A stretch of 64,000 nucleotides of DNA, taken from Bacteroidota bacterium. GTDB taxonomy: Bacteria > Bacteroidota > Bacteroidia > Chitinophagales > Chitinophagaceae. Every line of letters begins with the position of its first letter. Positions within the stretch are counted from its first letter, which is position 1. The position numbers and the translations under genes were made by a program. Positions 42,482 through 51,010 of the stretch are shown piece by piece. Location of the stretch: NCBI GenBank assembly GCA_023386235.1, contig JAEWKC010000040.1, positions 13,041 through 77,040 of the forward strand. Reading direction: 5' to 3'. The notes below the pieces were generated by a model, which ran no database searches, was not told the DNA's origin, and worked only from the letters and a program-made list of their open reading frames with translations.

Positions 42482-43801
42482 ATGAAAAGATATTTATACA
42501 TACTGGCAGCGATCGCATCGTTCGTTTTTTTTGCTGCCGGCTGTACCACCTACAGATCTTACGGACAAGGCGGTTATGGCAACAATTATCCTAACCGGAC
42601 TTATGACGACGGATATTACGGCGATGACGGCTATTACGACAATGGCAACTATGGTTACGATGACAGGTATGACAGATACGATGGCTATGATGATCGTTAT
42701 GGCAGAGGTAATGTAACCTTTGATGTATTCTACAACGAGCTGAGACCTCACGGCACCTGGAGAAACCACTCGCGCTACGGTAATATCTGGATACCCAGAG
42801 TATCCAACTTCAGACCTTACTCCACCAACGGTTATTGGGTAAACACCAATATGGGATGGAACTGGATGTCTAACTACGATTGGGGATGGGCTCCTTTCCA
42901 CTACGGACGCTGGGGCTACGATAATATGTTTGGCGGATGGTTCTGGGTACCTGATTATACATGGGGTCCTTCGTGGGTAACCTGGGGCAACGGACCAGAC
43001 TACTACGGTTGGGCGCCAATGGCACCGGGAATGAATGTAGGCGTTAGCGTTAATATAGGCAATATTGCCTCTATATACTGGAACTTCCTGCCGCACAGGT
43101 ACATGGGCTACAGAAATATGTACGATTACTACCTGCCTTATTCCCGCAATAATTATTATGTACGTAACACTACCATCATCAATAATTATAACTACTATGG
43201 CAATGATAGAAATACAAGATACTATTCAGGTCCGAGTGTAAATGATGTAAGCAGACGTTCAGGCAGAGAAGTAAGAACTTACAACATTGAAAACACTCCT
43301 AACCGTTCATACAATGGCAGAACGTCTAACGACAGGCTGTCTGTGTATACCGGAGGCAGCAGAAGCTATACACCCAGCAGGAGCAATACTTCTTCTGACA
43401 GGAATGTAAACTCTTCTACCCCTTCCAGAAGCTACACGCCCAGCAGAAGCAATAGCAATGTAGATGCAAGATCAAACAGTGGCGGCAATACTCCTTCCAG
43501 AAGTTATACGCCCAGCAGAAGCACCACACCAAGTGTGAACAGAAGCAGCTCTGAAAGATCTACAGCGCCTTCAAGAAGCTATACACCCAGCAGGAGTTCT
43601 TCTTCAAGCGTAAACAGGAGCAGCGCGCCAGCCTCTTCGGCTCCGTCAAGAAGCTATTCTTCACCAAGCAGAAGTTCAGCGCCAAGTGTGAGTTCACAAA
43701 GATCTGCACCTTCAAGAAGCTATTCAGCGCCCAGCAGAAGCAGCTCTTCTTCAAGCAGCAGTTCATCCGCTCCTTCAAGAAGCTATACACCCAGACGATA
43801 A
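42482..43801 (+). CDS. DUF6600 lipoprotein with Ser/Arg-rich repeat tail
   Basis: The 439-residue protein has a lipoprotein signal ending FAAGC (Cys 21), then a Tyr/Asp/Gly-rich stretch (about 25-75). The DUF6600 core (about 78-200) is rich in Trp: FYNELRPHGTWRNH, WNWMSNYDWGWAPFHYGRWG and GPSWVTWG. The last 150 residues are repeats built on PSRSYTPSRS. Such proteins are found in many Proteobacteria and Bacteroidota; their function is unknown, with a surface or envelope location from the lipobox. It reads as a single gene and ends at a terminator. Confidence 0.83.
   Translation: MKRYLYILAAIASFVFFAAGCTTYRSYGQGGYGNNYPNRTYDDGYYGDDGYYDNGNYGYDDRYDRYDGYDDRYGRGNVTFDVFYNELRPHGTWRNHSRYGNIWIPRVSNFRPYSTNGYWVNTNMGWNWMSNYDWGWAPFHYGRWGYDNMFGGWFWVPDYTWGPSWVTWGNGPDYYGWAPMAPGMNVGVSVNIGNIASIYWNFLPHRYMGYRNMYDYYLPYSRNNYYVRNTTIINNYNYYGNDRNTRYYSGPSVNDVSRRSGREVRTYNIENTPNRSYNGRTSNDRLSVYTGGSRSYTPSRSNTSSDRNVNSSTPSRSYTPSRSNSNVDARSNSGGNTPSRSYTPSRSTTPSVNRSSSERSTAPSRSYTPSRSSSSSVNRSSAPASSAPSRSYSSPSRSSAPSVSSQRSAPSRSYSAPSRSSSSSSSSSSAPSRSYTPRR
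43360..43800 (+). repeat. Imperfect coding repeats in the DUF6600 gene
   Basis: About ten copies of a unit encoding PSRSYTPSRS, varying in length and spacers of Ser, fill the 3' third of the gene. Confidence 0.8.
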
Positions 43802-43826
43802 ATGATTTTTAATGATTATGTTTTAT

Positions 43827-43857
43827 AAAGCCGATCTTATTTAAAGATCGGCTTTTT
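43827..43857 (+). terminator. Terminator of the DUF6600 gene
   Basis: AAAGCCGATCTT (43827-43838) pairs with AAGATCGGCTTT (43844-43855), followed by TT. Confidence 0.88.
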
Positions 43858-43948
43858 GCTTGCTTGCAGCCGACAACCATATTTATTGATAAATAAAATA
43901 TTTAGCTTTTTATTATATTTTGTTTGAATAATTTTAATTCCTTGCACA

Positions 43949-44557
43949 ATGAAAAAAATTTTACTCTTATCCTTATTAGTCGCCGTACAAACTCTCGCCC
44001 TGTCGCAAGATGCAACCCACTCCGGGCATACACATCTTAAAAAACAAAAGCAATACATTCCTGAAGTAGCAGCGCTACAATCAGCTATTTTGCCTGGGCT
44101 GGGACAGATTTACAATCGTCAATACTGGAAGGTGCCTATTGCATTGGCAGCGTTGGCCATCCCTATAAGACAACATGTAAAAAACAGGCAATGGCATACC
44201 GAAGCCGATTATGCTGTAGCATTCTCTCACATGGTAGGTACTGATCCTTCCAAATAATCACTTAAAGAATTGCTCTCGCCGGAGTTTCTCAAAAGCTATG
44301 AAAACAGCAAGAATGTAGGAGGCATAGCACAGTTTAGAGCAACCGCCATGAAAGCAAGAAAAACCTATAGGCAGGGAATGGATTATTCCATACTCTGGGC
44401 GGTTGTGATGTGGGGACTTAATATTGTAGACGCTACCACTTCCGCGCATTTAAAAGGTTTTGACATTACAGACAATCTTACCATGCAGTTACAGCCGGCT
44501 TATAAGCCCGAAACAAGAAACACAGGCATTACAATGGTTTTTTCGTATAATAAATAA
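43949..44557 (+). pseudogene. DUF5683 membrane protein with an in-frame stop
   Basis: One reading frame of 202 codons is interrupted only by a TAA at 44255-44257. The first part has a signal peptide and the DUF5683 hallmark AALQSAILPGLGQIYNRQYWKVP. The second has MDYSILWAVVMWGLNIVDATTSAHL and KGFDI, the C-terminal half of the same domain. The frame is unchanged across the stop (DPSK, stop, SLKELLSPEF). This is a single nonsense change: a recent pseudogene, a sequencing error or, less likely, readthrough. DUF5683 proteins are common in Bacteroidota; their function is unknown. Confidence 0.82.
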
Positions 44558-44619
44558 TTTATCGCATTCGGGTAGTAAATACTTGTATTATAAAACACTA
44601 GCCTAAACAATATTTTCTG

Positions 44620-44627
44620 TAATTTTG
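44620..44627 (+). promoter_or_regulatory. -7 box of ffh
   Basis: TAATTTTG matches TAnnTTTG, 23 nt before ATG 44651. Confidence 0.5.
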
Positions 44628-44650
44628 CTTTTCAAAATTTAAGAGAAGGT

Positions 44651-45991
44651 ATGTTTAATAATCTGAGTGATAAATTAGAAAATGCGTTTAAGAATCTGAA
44701 AGGTGAAGCCAGGATAACCGACCTGAACATTGCCACCACCGTTAAGGAAATTCGTCGTGCTTTATTGGATGCCGACGTAAACTATAAGATTGCTAAAGAA
44801 TTTACCGATAAAGTAAAAGACAAAGCACTGGGAGAAAAGGTGATCAATTCCATCAACCCCGGACAGTTGATGGTGAAAATTGTGAAGGACGAACTGGCAG
44901 AGCTAATGGGCGGAGAAGAAGCCACCATCGACCTTTCGGGCAATCCTACCGTATTTTTAATAGCCGGTTTGCAAGGTAGCGGTAAAACCACTTTCAGTGG
45001 AAAACTTGCTCATTATCTTAAAACCAAAAAAGGCAAATCTCCTTTATTGGTAGCAGCCGACGTGTACAGACCTGCCGCCATTGATCAGTTGCACGTATTG
45101 GGTGAGCAAATAAACGTAGATGTATACTCTGACAGAGAAAATAAAAACCCTGTATCCATTGCCGAAGCTGCTATTAAAGAAGCTAAATCTAAAAATAAAA
45201 ACGTTGTGATCATAGATACCGCAGGTCGCTTGGCTGTGGATGAAGTGATGATGACCGAAGTGCAGAACATTAAAGATGCCGTGCAGCCTAATGAGATTTT
45301 GTTTGTGGTAGACTCTATGACCGGGCAGGATGCCGTAAATACGGCGAAAGCTTTTAACGATCGTTTAGACTTTACAGGTGTGGTATTGACCAAACTGGAC
45401 GGAGATACCAGAGGTGGTGCAGCCCTGACCATTAAGTATACTGTAGACAAACCCATTAAATTTGCCAGCTCCGGAGAAAAAATGGATACGCTGGATATTT
45501 TCTATCCCGAACGTATGGCTCAGCGTATTTTGGGGATGGGCGATATTACTTCACTGGTAGAAAAAGCGCAGGAACAATTCAATGAAGAAGAGGCAAAGAA
45601 ACTGGAGAAAAAAATTCGTCAGAATAAATTTGATTTCCAGGATTTCTACGATCAATTGCAGCAGATAAAAAAAATGGGTAATCTGAAAGATTTGATGGGA
45701 ATGATACCCGGAGTAGGAAAAGCCATGAAAGATATTGACATCAGCGATGATGCATTCAAGGGTGTAGAAGCCATCATCAGCTCAATGACACCTTATGAAA
45801 GATCCAATCCAGATGTGCTTAACCAATCCAGAAAAGTACGCATTGCCAAAGGGTCTGGCAAAGAAATAAATGAAGTAAACGCGTTTATGAAACAATTTGA
45901 GCAGATGCGCCAAATGATGAAGCAAATGAATAAAATGCCTATGGGTATGGGCAGAGGCATGATGGGCGGCAGAATGCCCGGAAGAATGTAA
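44651..45991 (+). CDS. ffh: Signal recognition particle protein Ffh
   Basis: Ffh binds signal sequences and 4.5S RNA and delivers ribosomes to FtsY at the membrane. The 446-residue protein has the helical N domain (1-90), the GTPase G domain with the P-loop GLQGSGKTT (106-114), DTAGRLAVDE near 193 and TKLDGDTRGG near 247, and the Met-rich M domain (about 300-446) ending MGRGMMGGRMPGRM. It has the usual length and start. Confidence 0.97.
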   Translation: MFNNLSDKLENAFKNLKGEARITDLNIATTVKEIRRALLDADVNYKIAKEFTDKVKDKALGEKVINSINPGQLMVKIVKDELAELMGGEEATIDLSGNPTVFLIAGLQGSGKTTFSGKLAHYLKTKKGKSPLLVAADVYRPAAIDQLHVLGEQINVDVYSDRENKNPVSIAEAAIKEAKSKNKNVVIIDTAGRLAVDEVMMTEVQNIKDAVQPNEILFVVDSMTGQDAVNTAKAFNDRLDFTGVVLTKLDGDTRGGAALTIKYTVDKPIKFASSGEKMDTLDIFYPERMAQRILGMGDITSLVEKAQEQFNEEEAKKLEKKIRQNKFDFQDFYDQLQQIKKMGNLKDLMGMIPGVGKAMKDIDISDDAFKGVEAIISSMTPYERSNPDVLNQSRKVRIAKGSGKEINEVNAFMKQFEQMRQMMKQMNKMPMGMGRGMMGGRMPGRM

Positions 45992-46021
45992 CCACTTAAA
46001 AACTATAAATCTAACTCAACA

Positions 46022-46474
46022 ATGATACAAAGAAAACAATCTTTATGGCTGCTTTTAGTAGCGATACTTGCAGCACTTACTTTTGTATTTCCTTTTTTTA
46101 CAGGCATCAGAACCACAGTGGCAGAAGGGTTAACGGATGTAAACTCTACAGCCGACATATTAAGCGGCGGCGAGCTGTACGCTTTAAGCAATATTGTTTT
46201 AATGCTGGTAACGGCCGCTATAGCCATACTGGCTTTGGTAAGTATCTTCATGTATAAAAACAGGACACAGCAACGCACCTTATGCTTTGTAAACCTGATA
46301 CTTTCTTTCGGGCTGATATTTCTTTATTTTTATTATAAAAGCAATAAATACTCCGGCGGCACCATTGCTTTAACCTCTGTATTTACTTTTTTAATTCCTG
46401 TATTTATCGTGCTTGCCATTAGAGGCATCAACAATGACATCAAACTACTTAAAAGTGTTGACAGGTTAAGATAA
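46022..46474 (+). CDS. DUF4293 membrane protein
   Basis: The 150-residue protein has four hydrophobic helices (about 8-26, 55-78, 86-104 and 117-135) and the family start MIQRKQSLWLLL (IQRIQTLYLL in many relatives). It belongs to DUF4293, found almost only in Bacteroidota, of unknown function. It sits 30 nt behind ffh and 15 nt before the S1/P1 nuclease gene, so it may be transcribed with them. Confidence 0.88.
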   Translation: MIQRKQSLWLLLVAILAALTFVFPFFTGIRTTVAEGLTDVNSTADILSGGELYALSNIVLMLVTAAIAILALVSIFMYKNRTQQRTLCFVNLILSFGLIFLYFYYKSNKYSGGTIALTSVFTFLIPVFIVLAIRGINNDIKLLKSVDRLR

Positions 46475-46489
46475 TCGATTACAATTATT

Positions 46490-47290
46490 ATGAGAAAACT
46501 ACTTTTTACAACCACATTATTCTGCACATTGTTCTTACTTGCCCATTCTGCTTTCGCATGGGGCACTACGGGCCATAGAGTGGTAAGCGAGATCGCTGAA
46601 AGAAACCTTTCAAAAAAAGCTAAGAAAAACCTCTACGCGCTTATAGGCGGGCAAAAGCTGGCTTACTGGGCCAATTGGGCCGACAATCAACGCTCGGACA
46701 CTTCGGGCAAATGGAAGCACACTACGGGAACATGGCACTACATCAACCTTCCAAGCCACCTAACACAGCATGCTTTTTACGACGCTGTAAAAAATTATCC
46801 CAAAGAGTCCGTCTATTCTCAAATCGATTTTCTTAAAAACAAGGTAAAAGATAAATCTTTATCTAAAGAAGAAAGAAAAGATTACCTCGCCTTCTTAATT
46901 CATTTTATGGGCGATCTGCATCAGCCCATGCACATTGGCAGAGCCGAAGATCTGGGCGGAAACAAAGTGAATGTAAACTGGTTTGGCCGGTCTTCTAACC
47001 TGCATACAGTATGGGATACAGACCTCGTAGATTTTCAAAAATGGAGCTATACAGAATACGCTACTGTATTAGACATACTACCGCAAAATGATGTAAGGCA
47101 AATTCAAAACAGCTCAATGCTCGACTGGCTGTACGAAACATACCAGCTGACCAATGAAATATACACGGCTACGCCTTTCGGTTCTAATTTAAGCTACCCG
47201 TACACGTATTATTATACAGAGAAAATGAATCTTCAGCTGTTAAAAGCAGGACTTCGACTGGCTAAAATACTGAACGAAGTTTTAGGTTAA
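46490..47290 (+). CDS. Exported S1/P1-family nuclease
   Basis: This zinc-dependent nuclease degrades single-stranded DNA or RNA outside the cytoplasm. The signal peptide ends AFA, leaving Trp as residue 1 of the mature protein, which is itself a zinc ligand in P1. Further ligands are seen in TGHR, WADNQRSD, WHYINL, FMGDLHQPMHIG (HxxxxH/D set) and LHTVWD. Length 266 is normal. The SCO gene follows 28 nt downstream. Confidence 0.92.
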   Translation: MRKLLFTTTLFCTLFLLAHSAFAWGTTGHRVVSEIAERNLSKKAKKNLYALIGGQKLAYWANWADNQRSDTSGKWKHTTGTWHYINLPSHLTQHAFYDAVKNYPKESVYSQIDFLKNKVKDKSLSKEERKDYLAFLIHFMGDLHQPMHIGRAEDLGGNKVNVNWFGRSSNLHTVWDTDLVDFQKWSYTEYATVLDILPQNDVRQIQNSSMLDWLYETYQLTNEIYTATPFGSNLSYPYTYYYTEKMNLQLLKAGLRLAKILNEVLG

Positions 47291-47318
47291 AATAATTTTC
47301 CATACCTTTAAAATTATC

Positions 47319-48140
47319 ATGTCAAAAAAAGCGTTATTAGCTATACTGGTTGCGTTATTAATTCCTTTAGCGGGATATTTTTTACTGAAAGTTTTTGGCG
47401 AAAGAGCCGTACAAATGCCCAACCGCTATCTGCCTGACTCTGTGAATACCTATATCAAAGACGGCAAAACGGTAAACGATACCATATGGCATACTGTAAA
47501 AAATATTTCACTGACCAATCAACTCGGAAAACAGGTAAACCTCTACGATATAAAAGGTAAAACCATTGTGCTGGATGTATTCTTTACCAGTTGCGGCAGT
47601 ATTTGTCCTGCGCTCACAAAGAATATGAGCAAAATGCAGCAGTCTTTTCTTAAGGGCGGCAACACACGCCAGAAGATAGACACTTCGCTTGTGCACTTTA
47701 TTTCACTTACCATTGACCCTAAAAGAGATTCCGCAGCCCGCCTGAAAGCCTATGCCGATGCCTATGGCGTTGTGCATGACAACTGGTGGATGCTTACCGG
47801 AGAAAAAGACAGCATTTACAATTTTATCTTTGAGGAATTAAAGGTTGATAAATATGAGCCCGACATGGAAATAAGTCCTGATTTTCCGCATACTGGCAGG
47901 TTTGTATTGATTGACAAAAATTACCAGGTGCGTGGTTATTACAACGGCTTAGATACAGTAGAATCTTTACCAAAAATGGCAAGGGATATTGGTTTGCTGA
48001 TGGTGGAAAAAGACCGCAAAAATCCGCCACCACTGCCTTTTGACCCTATAATTATGGGACTGTTTTTTGTAATAGCTCTGATAGGTGTGATACTGATTGG
48101 CAGAAAGCTTTTCAAAAAGTCAGCCGAAAACCGGCGCTAA
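47319..48140 (+). CDS. SCO1/SenC-family copper chaperone-like protein
   Basis: SCO proteins deliver copper to the CuA site of cytochrome c oxidase or act as thiol reductases. The 273-residue protein has an N-terminal membrane anchor (about 5-24). A thioredoxin fold follows with the copper motif TSCGSICP (CxxxC, near residues 91-95) and the ligand His in DFPHTGRFVLID (near 189). A second C-terminal helix (about 245-262) is a less common feature, giving two anchors. No oxidase genes are adjacent. The convergent neighbour begins 2 nt after the stop. Confidence 0.9.
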   Translation: MSKKALLAILVALLIPLAGYFLLKVFGERAVQMPNRYLPDSVNTYIKDGKTVNDTIWHTVKNISLTNQLGKQVNLYDIKGKTIVLDVFFTSCGSICPALTKNMSKMQQSFLKGGNTRQKIDTSLVHFISLTIDPKRDSAARLKAYADAYGVVHDNWWMLTGEKDSIYNFIFEELKVDKYEPDMEISPDFPHTGRFVLIDKNYQVRGYYNGLDTVESLPKMARDIGLLMVEKDRKNPPPLPFDPIIMGLFFVIALIGVILIGRKLFKKSAENRR

Positions 48141-48142
48141 CC

Positions 48143-48526
48143 TTATCGTTGACGCTTAGGGGTATTGCGCAACATAAATGCCCTGAAACGATCTAAATCG
48201 TAAATAGAAATAATAGCGCCTAATTGAGCGTCTCTGTCTGCATCCAGCATTCCTATCATCATATCTTTTTCATCATCGGCCAGTGATCTATCAAGCAGTA
48301 TCTTTCTTTTTTTAAGCATGAAATTACGCTCAACGGAAGCAACAGTATCGGCAACAGCGGCCGTAAACCCTAATGAATCCTGGAAAACTTTTTTATATCC
48401 CTGGTGAATTTGTGCCAGCTGTATCGGCGTTAACTCCTCCTTATCTTTCTTCTTCTTTTTTTGCGCTGAAGCTGAAAGAGAAAACCCTGCAAAGAAAACC
48501 GCTACAAAAATATATTTCCATTTCAT
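48143..48526 (-). CDS. Small exported Spy-like protein, hypothetical
   Basis: From ATG 48526 the protein has 127 residues: a signal peptide (about 1-22, ending SASAQ), a Lys run (KKKKKDKEE), then a helical part with ELTPIQLAQIHQGYKKVFQD and SLADDEKDMMIGMLDADRDAQLG. The pattern resembles Spy/CpxP-type periplasmic helical chaperones, but the LTxxQ motif is present only once (LTPIQ). A start at 48658 is rejected because it would put 44 residues before the signal peptide. Its function is not known. Confidence 0.65.
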   Translation of the reverse strand: MKWKYIFVAVFFAGFSLSASAQKKKKKDKEELTPIQLAQIHQGYKKVFQDSLGFTAAVADTVASVERNFMLKKRKILLDRSLADDEKDMMIGMLDADRDAQLGAIISIYDLDRFRAFMLRNTPKRQR

Positions 48527-48612
48527 CTGATACATGTATTGATTATTTATACAACGAAAGTAGCATTTTTTTATTTTATTGAAAAAGCAGAACTTTCTGA
48601 TAATTTGTTCTG

Positions 48613-48650
48613 TAATGACAGATGTCTCGCTCTCCGCTCGACATGACAAA
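48613..48650. repeat. GC-rich intergenic repeat-like segment
   Basis: A stretch with TCGCTCTCCGCTCG between TGTAATGACA and ACATGACA looks like a decayed dispersed intergenic repeat of the kind seen near 15030. Confidence 0.35.
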
Positions 48651-48677
48651 ACTCCCACAAATGGAACATAAAATAAA

Positions 48678-48710
48678 AAAGCTCCAAAGTTTTATAACTT
48701 CGGAGCTTTC
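48678..48710 (-). terminator. Terminator of the Spy-like gene at 48726
   Basis: AAAGCTCCAAAGTT pairs with AACTTCGGAGCTTT with one mismatch (G-U in the minus transcript), followed by a T run on the minus strand. Confidence 0.82.
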
Positions 48711-48725
48711 AACCTTTCAAAAAAA

Positions 48726-49382
48726 TTAGCTTCTTAAATTAGGCCTGTCATTTCTTCTCTGGCGAGGGCCGTTGTTATTATTTTTATCTTTACCGTCTTT
48801 TATATTTTGTCTCTGCTCGGGAGTCAGTACGTTTTGCATAGCTTTTCTTTTCTGCTCTTGCAGTTGCTTTAATTGCGTTTGCTTAGCATCTTTACTTAAG
48901 AAAGTATTTTTCTTAATTTGTTCCGCTTTTTTATTGTAGGTTTCATTAATGTCGCGCACCTGCTCTTTTTGTACATCATTTAATGTTTGCCAGTTTTCGC
49001 TGCGACCTGTTCTGCGCTTGCGGTTTTCGCGCATGGTTTGCATTCTTTCCGTAAGTTGCGCACGCTGTCCGGGAGTAAGAATGGCTTCGCGCTTTTCTTT
49101 CATCCCTTGCTGTAGTTTGCGCATAGCTTCTGCCTTCTGCTCCCTGCTAAGAGAACTGTTTGCCTGAATTTTATTTCTTTCTTCCAGTCCGTATTCGCGT
49201 AAAGCCTTCATTTTATCTTTTTGTGACTGTGTGAGATTTAGATCTGAAAACATATCTCTTTGTATTTCTCTCTGCTGCGTTCCGTCTCTCATGGCGGAAT
49301 TTCTATTTCCTCTTTGCTGTGCTTCTGCTGTCGCGGTAAGCAATACAACAGCCAGCGCGCTCATGAATATTTTTTTCATCAT
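48726..49382 (-). CDS. Spy/CpxP-like periplasmic protein with internal duplication
   Basis: The 218-residue protein has a signal peptide (about 1-21). Two helical repeats of about 60 residues follow, each starting with an LTxxQ-like motif and ending in LTPxQR: LTQSQKDKMKALRE...LTPGQRAQL and LNDVQKEQVRDINE...LTPEQRQNI. The tail is Asn/Arg-rich. Spy and CpxP are small holdase chaperones of the periplasm under envelope stress; the doubled form could be a fused dimer. It has its own terminator. Confidence 0.75.
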   Translation of the reverse strand: MMKKIFMSALAVVLLTATAEAQQRGNRNSAMRDGTQQREIQRDMFSDLNLTQSQKDKMKALREYGLEERNKIQANSSLSREQKAEAMRKLQQGMKEKREAILTPGQRAQLTERMQTMRENRKRRTGRSENWQTLNDVQKEQVRDINETYNKKAEQIKKNTFLSKDAKQTQLKQLQEQKRKAMQNVLTPEQRQNIKDGKDKNNNNGPRQRRNDRPNLRS

Positions 49383-49507
49383 CTGTATATTTTTATCGTT
49401 GTGATTGAATAGGTTTTAATAATAGATACAAATTTAAATAACAAGTTTAGATGCAAAACAATCTTTTCGGCGAAAAGGTTTATTTATTGGGTAAACAGTT
49501 TTAAATG

Positions 49508-49840
49508 TTAAGAAACTGCTTTCAGGCCTACAACAGACCCAATCAATGTACTGATAAAAAAAGCTTTCCAAAAAGTGAAGGGTTCGTTGAAATACAGGAA
49601 GCCCAGCAGTGCGGTTCCTACGGCGCCAATGCCTGTCCATACAGGATACACAACTCCTAAAGGCAGCATTTGCGTGCATTTATACATTAAATACATGCTT
49701 ATAGTCAGCGTAATCAAAAATAATGAAAGCCAGAGCCCGCTAATGTTTCCGGTTGCCACCCTGTATTCTTCCGCCTTTCCTAAGCAGAAAGCAAAAGCTG
49801 TTTCAAATAAGCCTGCTATTAATAATATTATCCAAGCCAT
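49508..49840 (-). CDS. Small multidrug resistance (SMR) family transporter
   Basis: The 110-residue protein has four membrane helices. The proton-coupling Glu is in the first helix (GLFETAFAF, Glu 13), and YPVWTGIGAVGTALLG forms the third helix. These features fit the SMR family; the GxFE and YPVWTGI pattern is closer to the Gdx/SugE group (guanidinium or quaternary ammonium export) than to EmrE. No guanidine riboswitch was recognised upstream. It lies 14 nt downstream of dusB on the same strand. Confidence 0.88.
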   Translation of the reverse strand: MAWIILLIAGLFETAFAFCLGKAEEYRVATGNISGLWLSLFLITLTISMYLMYKCTQMLPLGVVYPVWTGIGAVGTALLGFLYFNEPFTFWKAFFISTLIGSVVGLKAVS

Positions 49841-49854
49841 GTAGTTTTGTATTT

Positions 49855-50895
49855 TTATTTTGCGCTTTCGCAGTTAGGCGCCCCTTCTGCAAAAGTCCAT
49901 AAGTTTTTTTCTACTGTATAACCCTGATATCTTTTCAAAACATCTTCCAGTACCTCATCTATCTCATCATATGTATTCAGCTGTACCAGTTTGCTCCTGT
50001 ATTCTTTTATCCCGGGATAGCCTTTTAAATAATTGGTATAATGCCTGCGCATTTCTAAAATGCCATATATGGGTCCTTTCCATTCCAAAGAACGCTGCAG
50101 ATGATGCCGGATGACTTCTACTCTTTGCTCAATAGATGGTAATGGCAAATGATCGCCGGTAGCCAGGTAATGTTTTATTTCATTGAAAATCCAGGGATAG
50201 CCAATGGCGGCCCGGCCAATCATAATGCCGTCTACACCATACCTGTTTTTGTACTCCAATGCTTTTTCGGGAGAGTTTATATCGCCATTGCCAAATATGG
50301 GCATCTGTATTCGTGCATTATTTTTTATTTTACCTATGAGTGTCCAGTCTGCTTCGCCTTTGTACATTTGCGCTCTGGTTCTGCCATGAATGGCTAAAGC
50401 GGCTATGCCCACATCCTGTAACCTTTCTGCTACTTCTTCTATGTTCACGCTACTCTCATCCCACCCCAGCCTTGTTTTTACGGTAACGGGCAACGATGTA
50501 TTTTTCACTACAGCTTCTGTTAAACGCACCATTAACGGGATGTCTTTTAAAACACCCGCGCCTGCACCTTTGGTTACTACTTTCTTTACCGGGCATCCAA
50601 AGTTAATGTCTACCAAATCAGGGCTGACTGTTTCCACTATGGCGGCGCTCATACCCATTGCCTCTTCATCACCACCAAATATTTGAATACCTACGGGTCT
50701 TTCTTCTTCAAAAATATCCAGTTTACGGCGGCTTTTGATAGCATCGCGTATCAATCCTTCGCTGCTGATAAATTCAGTATACATTAAATCTGCGCCATTG
50801 GCTTTACAAACCGATCGGAACGGCGGATCGCTCACGTCTTCCATGGGTGCCAGCAGTAAAGGGAAATCGGGCAGTTGAATATCTTTGATTTGCAT
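49855..50895 (-). CDS. dusB: tRNA dihydrouridine synthase, DusB type
   Basis: Dus enzymes reduce specific uridines of tRNA using FMN and NADPH. The protein (346 residues from ATG 50895; ATG 50913 is an alternative) begins LLAPMEDVSDPPFRSVCKANG. It has the catalytic Cys in NFGCPVKKVVTKGAGAG, VKTRLGWDE, HGRTRAQMYKG, NGDINSPEKAL and GIMIGRAAIGYPW for FMN binding. It diverges from the CPBP gene. Confidence 0.94.
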   Translation of the reverse strand: MQIKDIQLPDFPLLLAPMEDVSDPPFRSVCKANGADLMYTEFISSEGLIRDAIKSRRKLDIFEEERPVGIQIFGGDEEAMGMSAAIVETVSPDLVDINFGCPVKKVVTKGAGAGVLKDIPLMVRLTEAVVKNTSLPVTVKTRLGWDESSVNIEEVAERLQDVGIAALAIHGRTRAQMYKGEADWTLIGKIKNNARIQMPIFGNGDINSPEKALEYKNRYGVDGIMIGRAAIGYPWIFNEIKHYLATGDHLPLPSIEQRVEVIRHHLQRSLEWKGPIYGILEMRRHYTNYLKGYPGIKEYRSKLVQLNTYDEIDEVLEDVLKRYQGYTVEKNLWTFAEGAPNCESAK

Positions 50896-50950
50896 TTGGA
50901 TATGTTTGAACATTTATCAACAAAAACCAATTAATTAACAATCGAAACAA

Positions 50951-50979
50951 TTGATTAAAATTTTATAAATGTATATTTG
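50951..50979 (+). promoter_or_regulatory. Promoter of the CPBP protease gene
   Basis: TTG (50951-50953) and TATATTTG (50972-50979) are 18 nt apart. Transcription must start after 50980, so the upstream ATG at 50969 cannot be used. Confidence 0.72.
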
Positions 50980-51010
50980 CGCGCAAAATTACTTTTTTTT
51001 ACTCATATTC

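Noticed and set aside
42494..43096. Open frame of 200 codons on the minus strand
   Set aside because: It is the mirror of the repetitive DUF6600 gene; its Val/Ile-rich, domain-free product reflects Tyr/Gly codons read backwards.
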